In this document: piece after piece, positions 18,408 to 26,497 of the stretch
Numbering within the stretch: the first letter of the stretch is position 1
Layout of the letters: each line of letters opens with the position of its first letter
Source: Reclinomonas americana ATCC 50394
Taxonomy: Eukaryota > Jakobida > Jakobea > Jakobida
Direction: 5' to 3'
NCBI GenBank assembly: GCA_048213135.1
Contig: PS015469.1
Coordinates: 1-26,497 of the forward strand
Length of the DNA: 26,497 bases
The notes under the pieces: generated by a model
The model's database searches: none
The model's input: only the letters and a program-made list of their open reading frames with translations
Told to the model about the DNA's origin: nothing
Position numbers and translations under genes: made by a program

Positions 18408-21400
18408 TTAGGGCCGAGATGAGTCTCCGCCGCCTCCGTTGAGAGAGGTGTGGTGGTAGTAATCGCCGTGGCCGGCTGCTGCCGAGGCAGGCCGTGGTGA
18501 GTCGATTTCCAAGCGCAGCGGCGTGTAGCCGGACTTCTCCAGCTGCCGTCGTCGATACGCCACCACGAATGGCCATATGGCGAGGAGCATGAGGGCGCCG
18601 CCGAGGCCCACCATGCACCATGGTACGATCTGCCAAGAAATTAGACAAACTGCTTGCTGGCGCTTCATGCGTGCGTGCGTGCGCGGCTCACCTGGCGCAT
18701 CTTCATGGCCAGCCCGAGAGAGTTGTTCCACTTGTTAATCAAGAACTCGTCGGCACCGCCCGACTGCGAGACCCAGAAGATGGGATAATACACGTGTGGA
18801 ATGTTCTTGCCGCGCGCCGGGAAGTCCACGTCGCTAAAGGTGTAGTACGGCGGGATCTGCACCGACGTCTGCAGCTTCTTGTCGGCGAAGAACGCTGTGC
18901 GTCGGCGAGTCAGTCCCTATTTTCACCCCTTCTCTTCCCTCACGACGCAACTCTTGCCGGTGATGGGCTCGACCTTGATTACACTCTCGTCGAGCACCTT
19001 ATCCGGTTCCGCAATGCCCGTGACACCGGCGCGCGTGATGGGGTCGGAGTCTAACCAGTGCGGCTTGGATAACACGACCGACGCTGCAGAGGCATCGCAT
19101 CGTCAGCAAACCTCCGCTCTCTCTCTCTTCCCCTCTTCCGTCCACCCTCAGTGACGGGACGCAACATGCGTACATGCCGGAGAGATTGCCGACGCCAGGC
19201 ACGAATTGGTTGAAGCCAGGGTCGAGTTGGAGCAGCGCGGGATCGAGTCCATACTCGAACACGCGAATGCCCTCGATCTCCGACTCGCCAGTCTTGACAA
19301 TCGAGCCCACACGCATAATGTCGTACACAAAGCCCCACAGACGTTGCGCATCGGGATCCTCGTTGCCGTCAATGTCCACCAGGAATGGTTGATTCTGCAA
19401 ACCGTCTGTGCCATTGTAGTACTGCGACGGAAGCGCGTCAGCTATCCCGCACGCAGGGAAGGCAGGGTGTGATCGACTGATTACCTGCACAGTGGGATAG
19501 AATGCCTCGGGGACGTGATCGCTTCCGTTCCACATCATGTACTGCCATGTGTTCTTGTAGTCGCCGACACCGGTGCCCATGATGGAGTCGCCCTGCGTTG
19601 CACGCGCCTCGGCCACCGATGTGTGATTGAGCATGAGACTGCACGGCTGCAGGGTGATGCGATCGATGCAATCGTACAGCCACTCGTGGACCTGCGCGCA
19701 CACACACATGTCACGCACTATTCGCTCGGCTCGAGACGCACTCTGCGGCACACTCACCGAGCGCGTGACAAACATGTTGGTGTTGCGATCGCCGTCCATG
19801 AACCACACCACCGCATGGTATGCCTGTGAGCAGTAGTCCAGGATGGCGGCACGATCCAGTTCGTTCAGGCGCGGCCATGCGGGGTCCCACGCAGTTGTGG
19901 CGCTCTTGGCGAACTTTTCAAACTCTGCAACGCGTCATGAGTCTCTGCCACCACTCGTCCCACACACAAGGGGAACAGCGCAACTGACGACATCCCAGAT
20001 ACCGGTGGGCGACAGGAGCTGCTTGCTGTCGGCCACGGAGATCTTGAGCGTGCCCAACTTCGCGGCCGCGCAATCGGCAAACGACAACACAATGCCGGGG
20101 TACTGCTGGTCGAGATGCAAGACGACATTTCTGCGACATTGAGCGCATAGTTAGTGGTCCGGCACCCCCTTTAGCACCGAGGAAGGGCTGCGTGGTACGC
20201 AACTCGAATCCAGGGAACACGGTGCCGTGACCCCACTGCGCATACGCCAAGTCGTCCATGGTCTGAATACCATTGTCGCCGACTTTGACGCGGAAGTAGC
20301 CGACCATCCACGATTCAAATGTGGCACCAAAGTCCACGGAGCGCAACCAGTTGCACATGTCTTGCATCTGCGTGCCCGACAAGTTGAAGGCGTCGTAGAT
20401 GACCGCTGCAAAAGGAGAGGCATGTTGAGCACGAGGTGCGCACACTTACAAAAAAACCATCATGTCGCCATCCGTGTACGCACTCTGCGAGGCGGGATCG
20501 TTGTCGTAGCAGGCCTTGGTCCACGTCGCTGCGCCAGTCTCACTGAAAGGAGACGCCGGCACTGCAGGGTTGACCATGCCGGTGGCCACGTTGAGCGACA
20601 GATTTGCACCCGTGGCCAGTCCATCAAAGTACGGCGCGCAGGTGGAGGCCGGCGGCAGGAACAGGTCGCATTCGCTCAGGTTGCGGAAGGGCACGGTGGC
20701 AAAAATTGACAGCAGCCGGTCACTACAGATATCGTGAGCGAATAGGAGGGGACAGTGTGAGGATTGATTGGCACACGCAACGTCATCTCCTGATCGCCGT
20801 TGGCGTGATAGTACTGCGCGGCGGCATCCCATTTCTGCTGCAGGAAGACCCAGCGCACGTTGGTTCGCAGTGGTTTGCGGAAGGTCTCCGACTGATACAA
20901 TTGCAGAATGAGGCGGGTGACAGGCCCCACCGAGCCAATGAGACAGATGAATTCCTCCCCGTACGCTCGCCACAGACATCCGGCGTGAACTGACACGCGC
21001 ACGACAAATACGTCAGCGTGCGAGACGAGAAATAACGCAGTGAATCGGAGACACGCAACTCTGGTTGGCGTTGACAAACATGTCGTACTCGGAGCCGACG
21101 GAGAGATCCTCGCGAAACATGAAGCGCTGATACGTGAAATACTTGATCCACGTCTTGGTCGCCGACACCACAATGCGTTCGCGCTTCCATCTGCCATTGC
21201 CCCACGGTGAGCGCACACCCCCCAATCAATCCACAGCAGCATGCACTATCGACGCAACTCAAACACATACGGGCCCTTCTCCTCAAAATGCGGCTCCGCC
21301 CCGTGATGCAGCATGTCGTCGACATTGGTCAGATTGAACATGTGATCTGCGGAGAGACGAGCGAATAAGACACAAAGAGGGGGACAAAGAAGGAAGCACA

Positions 21401-22085
21401 AACACGCAACACTTGTAGAACACAGGCGCCGTGTGGTGATCATTCTCGTCGACATTGTAGTTGTACAGCCTGTCACACCAAAGCGGGTGGTGATGCAAAC
21501 ACTCAATTCCTTATAATTCCTCCCAACCGACGACACACTGCGCACCTCTCACACACCCCTCTCGCACCCTCACACACAAGCACACACACACACACACACA
21601 CACATTCACACACACTGCCGTCTAACAAGCTCCCGATATACACTCTAATCCCGACGGGCAATCAAGGAATAATCGCACACACAAAGAGTCGCGACGACAC
21701 ACTCCACACAAACACGCTAACGCACACACAGACACATACACACACATGAACACAAAGGAGCAGGAGGGGAAAAACACAAAACGCGGAAACACAAACAATC
21801 AATTCCTCACAAACCCATGCCTCCACACACACAAAGACAAAGCGCATGCTGTCTCTTTCTCTCTTCCGCCCCCACTGTGTCTCTCTCTCTTTAGCACGCA
21901 TTGCTCACTCACCACGACTGATATCCATCAGTGCCCGGCACCACCAACACATTCTCCTCGACACCCGCTGTGATAAGCACCGGAAAGAGCCAGTAGTACG
22001 ACACAAAGCCCAAGGCAAACAGCAGCATGCCGCTCAGTGTCAGCGTGAAGCCGCACCAGAAACATCCGCGCGCGCGGAACTTCAT
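18408..22085 (-). CDS. CD36/LIMP-2/SR-B family membrane receptor with enlarged ectodomain
   Basis: Fourteen exons join in phase to 810 aa: 22085-21913, 21469-21411, 21346-21259, 21190-21060, 20989-20782, 20722-20484, 20405-20204, 20130-19985, 19924-19758, 19691-19485, 19421-19166, 19083-18952, 18894-18692 and 18629-18408. The N-terminal membrane helix lies at about residues 10-38 and the C-terminal helix (VPWCMVGLGGALMLLAIW) at about 739-765. Family signatures are FNLTNVDDMLHHG with EEKGPYVFE, VHEWLYDCID (the DELLWGY position), NGTDGLQNQPF, FVYDIMRVGSI with EGIRVFEY, LSKPHWLDSDP, KVEPITGK and PIFWVSQSGG. Metazoan members have about 470-510 residues; the excess here lies at about 150-470. There are several NxS/T sites. 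The short tail holds GYTPL, a GYxxPhi lysosomal sorting motif, so a lysosomal or endosomal lipid/receptor role is likely. Eight of 13 introns start GTTGCG. The donor of exon 6 is the least certain. Confidence 0.9.
21476..21912. repeat. Long first intron of the CD36-like gene, CA-rich
   Basis: This intron (21912-21470) is about 440 nt, against roughly 60-90 for the others in the gene. It is filled with CA-rich sequence on the plus strand, including a (CA)n run at about 21580-21604. Minus-strand frames in it are simple-repeat translations and not coding. Confidence 0.7.
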
Positions 22086-22268
22086 CTTTCTCACACACTC
22101 ACTCACTCACACACTCTCTCTCTGCTGCTCTTCTGTTGCGCACACACTTGCACACTGTGTCTCCTGTGTGTGCGTGTGTGCTGTCGTGCCTCACAGCTGC
22201 GACGAGAGAGTGGACAGAGTGCGCGAGCCCACCAATTGAAGTCGAAAGTCACTCACTTTGGGCGACAA
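22086..22268. promoter_or_regulatory. Bidirectional promoter region CD36-like / TOP3B
   Basis: Only 183 nt separate the two divergent start codons. The segment contains CACT/CTCT-rich tracts on the left side and no recognisable TATA box. By position it must serve both genes, at least for their 5' leaders. Confidence 0.5.
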
Positions 22269-23142
22269 ATGTCGCGCCCACTGGTGCTGATGGTGGCAGA
22301 GAAGCCATCGATTGCCGAGGTTCTTGAGAGTGTGTCTCTTCTCTCTCTCTCTCTCTCTGCTGTACGGCCAAGGCGGATGTACGGTACAGCAAGAAACAAA
22401 AAAACCATACATGTCGCCATCCGTAGTACGCACTCTGCGAGGCGGGATCGTTGTCGNNNNNNNNNNNNNNNNNNNNNNNNNNNNNNNNNNNNNNNNNNNN
22501 NNNNNNNNNNNNNNNNNNNNNNNNNNNNNNNNNNNNNNNNNNNNNNNNNNNNNNNNNNNNNNNNNNNNNNNNNNNNNNNNNNNNNNNNNNNNNNNNNNNN
22601 NNNNNNNNNNNNNNNNNNNNNNNNNNNNNNNNNNNNNNNNNNNNNNNNNNNNNNNNNNNNNNNNNNNNNNNNNNNNNNNNNNNNNNNNNNNNNNNNNNNN
22701 NNNNNNNNNNNNNNNNNNNNNNNNNNNNNNNNNNNNNNNNNNNNNNNNNNNNNNNNNNNNNNNNNNNNNNNNNNNNNNNNNNNNNNNNNNNNNNNNNNNN
22801 NNNNNNNNNNNNNNNNNNNNNNNNNNNNNNNNNNNNNNNNNNNNNNNNNNNNNNNNNNNNNNNNNNNNNNNNNNNNNNNNNNNNNNNNNNNNNNNNNNNN
22901 NNNNNNNNNNNNNNNNNNNNNNNNNNNNNNNNNNNNNNNNNNNNNNNNNNNNNNNNNNNNNNNNNNNNNNNNNNNNNNNNNNNNNNGTACGACGTACGTA
23001 CGTACGACGTACGTACGTACGTACGTACGTACGTACGTACGTACGTACGTACGTACGTCGTACGTACGTCGTACGTCGTCGTACGTACCGTACGGTACGT
23101 ACGTACGTACGTACGTACGTCGTCGTCGTCGTCGTCGTCGTC

Positions 23143-23218
<76 letters not shown>

Positions 23219-26200
23219 TTGCTCACTCGTGCCTGTTGCAGAGCATTGCACGCATCTTGAGTGAGGGACAAGTTACGCGCGCTCTCCTCTCCCCTTCTCA
23301 CTCCTCGTGTGTGGTTGCTGAGCAAGTGGGAGACTGCGTAGTTTCATCGTCGATCGGGTGTGTCGCCTTCTGCGCCTGTGTTTGAGTTCCCGGGAGAACT
23401 GCGTGGCGAGAGAGTCATGTTTCGCATGACGTGTGTCTGCGGTCATGTGTACAAGACCGACTTCCCGCCTGCGTATCAGGTTGCAGTGACTCCTCTCTGT
23501 GCATCTGTGTGCGTCGTTGTTTAGTTGCGCTCATTTGGTGGTGGCAACAAAAGGCATGGGATCGAGTGGATCCTCTGGACTTGTTCTCGGCACCCGTGCA
23601 AAAGGAGGAGTCGACGCCGTCGCTGCACATGCCAAAGCATCTCAGCAAGGAGGCCAAGGGCTGCGATTACCTTGTTCTGTGGCTCGACTGCGATCGCGAA
23701 GGCGAGAATATTTGCTTCGAGGTCATGGAGAACGCGCTGCGCAAGATGAACACGGGAGGCTCCAAGCAGCGCGTGTTTCGTGCTCGCTTCTCGGCCATCT
23801 CTGCGCCCGATATCCGTCGCGCCATGGCGAATCTCGTGCAGCCGAATCACAATGAGGCGCTGGCGGTGGATGCGCGACAGGAGATCGATCTCAAGGTCGG
23901 CGTCGCGTTTTCTCGCTTCCAAACGCGCTTCTTCCACGGTGAGCTGTGCCTGCGTGCGAGTGCAGCCGTGCGACAGCGTGTCTCCAACTCATTCCTTCTG
24001 GCAGGCAAGTACGCCAACTTGAATTCGCTGGTCCTGTCGTACGGACCGTGCCAGACGCCGACACTCGGCTTTTGCGTCGAGCGGCACGACCAGATTCAGC
24101 AGTTCACTCCAGGTTGCGTGCCATCTTCCATCTCATCCCGTCTCGACGACGCTCATGCAATGCTGATGCACACAGAGAGTCACTGGACGGTGGTTCCCGT
24201 GCTAAAGAAGAATGGACAGGAGGTGTTGCCGGAGTGGAGCCGCGGTCGTGTGTTTGATCGCAAGATCGGTGCCACCTTCCAGCACATTGTGTCGGAGGCG
24301 CGCGCTGCCAAGGTCTTTCCCCCATTTCTACGTGGCGCTCCCGTGTCGCGCCAGTGCATGCTGATTATTTTGTCGTGATGCAGGTGCTGACAGTGACGAA
24401 AAAGGATGGCAAGCGACCGCGCCCCGCCGGGCTGAACACGGTCGAAATGCTGCGCATGGCTTCGTCGTTTTTGCGCATGGGTCCACATCACGCGATGCAA
24501 GTGAGTTCCCTCCCTGTGCATGCTACTCTCTCGATGTCTGAGGGACTCATGACGTGCTCTTTTGGTGGCAGTTGGCCGAGCGCCTGTACATCTCGGGCTA
24601 CATCTCGTATCCGCGCACGGAGAGCACACACTATCCGGACCATTTCGATGTGGCTGGCACGCTGCGTCTGCAGCGCGATCATCCAATCTGGGGCGATTTT
24701 GTGGTGTCACTGCTGCGGGTGCGTCTTTCCACCGAGGTCTGAGTGGTTGGTATACACTGACAGCGTGGTGTGTGCCAGGGGGGCATTGAACGACCGCGGT
24801 CCGGTGAGGACAAGGGCGACCACCCGCCGATCACGCCCATGAGACCAATCGATGACTCCGTGCAGGTGAGGGGTGCTTGCGCAGAATGTTTCGCTGGCAT
24901 GCTTCTCACTCATGCGCGCAGGGCGATTCCGCCCGCCTGTACGATTGCATCACGAGGCACTTTATCGCCTCCTTCTCCGGCGACTGTTGCGTGCGCATTG
25001 CTTCATCAGTATCTTTGTGCATATGTGCGTGGATAAAGGCTGAGGCCAGAGTCGCACGCAGGCCGATACACCAAGACCAAGGTCACCTTTGAGCTCGGTG
25101 GTGAGACATTTCTCCTCAGGTGCGCACGTCGTCTCCTTTGCTTCCTCCACGGTACCACTCTGAAGAGATAATTGCAGCGGCAAGATCGTGCACGATCCGG
25201 GTTTCGTGGCCGTGCTGCCGTGGACCAATGTGGAGGAGCAGACGGTGCCGGCGTTTGAGGTGAACGAGATGGTGCCGTGCCACGAGGTCCTGCTGCGCGA
25301 GGGCGAGGTATGGACGCGTGCACGCGGAGCTGCACTGTGCGAGTACTCACTCGGTGCTGTTGTGGCAGACTGGACCGCCGGAGAACCTAACCGAGTCCGA
25401 GCTCATCAGCTTGATGGAGAAGCACGGCATTGGAGTTGCGTGCGCTCAGTCTGCGTGTTCGTGCATTCGATAAGTATCGTTTCTGATGGCGCGACCACGA
25501 TGACTAGACCGATGCCTCGATTCCGACCCACATTGAGAATGTTGCGTTGTCGTCGCATGCTCTGTGTTCTTTGTGCTTTTCTCATTGCCGCGTGGGAGTA
25601 GATTTGCAAGCGCAATTACGTGACGGTGGACGAGAGCACCCGCATGCTGATGCCGACCAAGTTGGGCATTCTGCTCTCGCACGGCTACTATCGAGTTTCG
25701 TTGATGTCCTCATCAGTTCAGCTGACATCTCTATTCATCGACTTGTGTGTGTGTGCACATGTAGATTGATCCGGATCTCGTCCTTCCCAAGGTCGGTCAA
25801 CTGGGCGTGTGCGTTTTCACGATTGTCTGTGAGTACATACTCACCGCTTCCACAGGTTCGCACGCACATTGAGCAGACCATCGATCTCATCGCCTCGGGA
25901 GAGGCGTCCTTTGAGGTGGTGGTGGAGCATGCACTGGAGGTTGCGCACCCCTGCCACTGCCTCCACTGCCACTTCCCCTGCACTCAGCGCGTGCGATGTC
26001 GCGTTGCAGACCTTTGCCGGCAAGTTCGCCTACTTTGTGGCCAACATTTCGCGCATGGACGAGCTGTTCGAGAGCGTATTCTCCACCATTGCCGAGTCTG
26101 GCCGGCCGTTCTCGCGTTGCGGCAAGTGCCGTCGGTACATGAAGTACATTGCCAGCAAGCCTCCACGACTGCACTGCCCCGAGTGCGACGATCTGTACGC

Positions 26201-26497
26201 GCTGCCCATCATGGGTGTCATCAAGGTTTCGTCTCGCATACGCTTTGCTCACAGAGCGCAGGCATGCACTGACTTGTAGCGCACGCACAGCTGTTCGAGG
26301 ACAACACTTGCCCGCTGGACGGTTTCCAGCTGCTGATGGTCAGTGGCGGCCCCCAAAGCAAGTCGTTTCCGTTTTGCCCGGCCTGCTTCAACAATCCGCC
26401 ATTCGAGGGCAAGAAGGGTTTGTTGCCATCTCGTCACTCCATGCTCCCTCTCGCCGCTCACATCCATGCGCAGCCATGGCATGCAACGAGTGCATCC
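22269..26497 (+). CDS. TOP3B: DNA topoisomerase III beta (type IA), 3' end cut by window
   Basis: Twenty exons join in phase: 22269-22319, 23242-23271, 23342-23479, 23554-23938, 24005-24112, 24176-24312, 24384-24500, 24572-24718, 24779-24865, 24922-24985, 25062-25119, 25178-25307, 25369-25434, 25508-25540, 25602-25694, 25765-25791, 25856-25939, 26010-26225, 26291-26417 and 26474 onward (about 707 residues). The product tracks animal TOP3B throughout. The TOPRIM domain starts MVAEKPSIAESIARIL and has the metal-binding WLDCDREGEN (D118, D120, E122). The catalytic Tyr is residue 335 in GYISYPRTE. KHGIGTDASIPTHIEN and the Zn-binding pairs CGKCRRYMKY with LHCPECDDLY, then FCPACFNNPPF and ACNEC, follow. 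Such enzymes pass DNA, and in animals also RNA, strands through a transient break, with TDRD3 as partner. RGG-type tail regions would lie beyond the window. Five introns start GTTGCG. Confidence 0.96.
22398..22456 (-). repeat. Fragment of CD36-like gene duplicated inside TOP3B intron 1
   Basis: These 59 nt match 20450-20506 (end of CD36-like exon 6 plus the adjacent intron and A7 run) except for two single inserted A bases. The copy ends exactly at the N gap beginning at 22457. It is therefore either a genuine micro-duplication or, more likely, a misjoined read at the gap edge. Confidence 0.85.
22457..22986. other. Assembly gap (530 N) in TOP3B intron 1
   Basis: The gap is flanked on the left by a fragment of the neighbouring CD36-like gene and on the right by a GTAC array. 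Its true size and content are unknown. Confidence 0.99.
22987..23214. repeat. Compound microsatellite (GTAC)n-(CGT)n-(CT)n
   Basis: 22987-23119 is an irregular ACGT/GTAC array with CGT interruptions, about 23120-23145 is (CGT)n, and about 23146-23214 is (CT)n running to just before the acceptor region of TOP3B exon 2 (23242). The GTAC part is self-complementary. Any frame through it is spurious. Confidence 0.95.

Noticed and set aside
21476-21912. Frames rich in His/Thr/Val in the long CD36-like intron
   Set aside because: CA/TG repeat translations; conserved CD36 sequence continues on both sides only if this is removed.
22987-23119. Repeat array as a CRISPR
   Set aside because: Simple tetranucleotide repeat without spacers, inside a eukaryotic intron.
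22451-23325. Frames of VRTYVRTY-type repeats and polySer/Leu
   Set aside because: Translations of GTAC, CGT and CT microsatellites and of N bases.

Overview
The window is a piece of nuclear genome from a GC-rich, intron-dense eukaryote, most likely a flagellated unicellular protist. The genes are split into many short exons with introns of mostly 45-115 nt. The proteins carry long runs of Ala, Ser, Gly, Pro, Gln and acidic residues. There is a clear homologue of the ciliary protein CFAP36, a eukaryote-type topoisomerase III beta and a CD36/LIMP-2 family receptor. I cannot name the species. The sequence is draft quality, with seven N gaps (555-662, 4648-4975, 5356-5524, 6766-7170, 7686-7705, 15513-16490, 22457-22986), most of them beside simple repeats.

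Layout. 18-265 (+) is the 3' end of an unrecognised gene. 252-4632 (-), probably with more 5' exons up to about 5265, is a large STAND-type signalling NTPase with a long acidic and polyQ linker and an Arg in place of the Walker A Lys. 5823-7796 (+) is an unrecognised basic protein, possibly axonemal. 8010-10681 (-) is CFAP36 in 12 exons that join in phase to 626 aa. 11376-13027 and 13234-14878 (+) are two tandem copies of a helical-repeat (armadillo-like) gene. A truncated copy of the following small gene (14979-15260) lies between them, so the duplication unit can be read directly. 15444-17355 (+) is a multi-pass membrane protein interrupted by a gap. 17416-18318 (-) is a disordered 269-aa protein. 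18408-22085 (-) is a CD36/LIMP-2 family protein, 14 exons and 810 aa in phase, with a very enlarged ectodomain and a GYxxPhi-type tail motif. 22269-26497 (+) is TOP3B, 20 exons, cut by the window end.

Arrangement. The genes are compact. There are divergent pairs (STAND / 5823 gene, CFAP36 / first armadillo copy, CD36 / TOP3B) and convergent pairs (18-265 gene / STAND, 5823 gene / CFAP36, membrane gene / disordered gene). I see no operon logic and no common pathway. The products suggest lysosome or endosome (CD36-like), cilium (CFAP36), DNA/RNA topology (TOP3B) and signalling (STAND).

The most unusual signal is in the introns. At least 18 of the introns I could place start with GTTGCG instead of anything like GTRAGT, including 8 of 13 in the CD36 gene and 5 of 19 in TOP3B. 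These introns are required to restore reading frame and family homology, so this appears to be a real, non-standard 5' splice-site class. All exon boundaries were assigned by eye from frame, GT-AG ends and homology, without transcript data.
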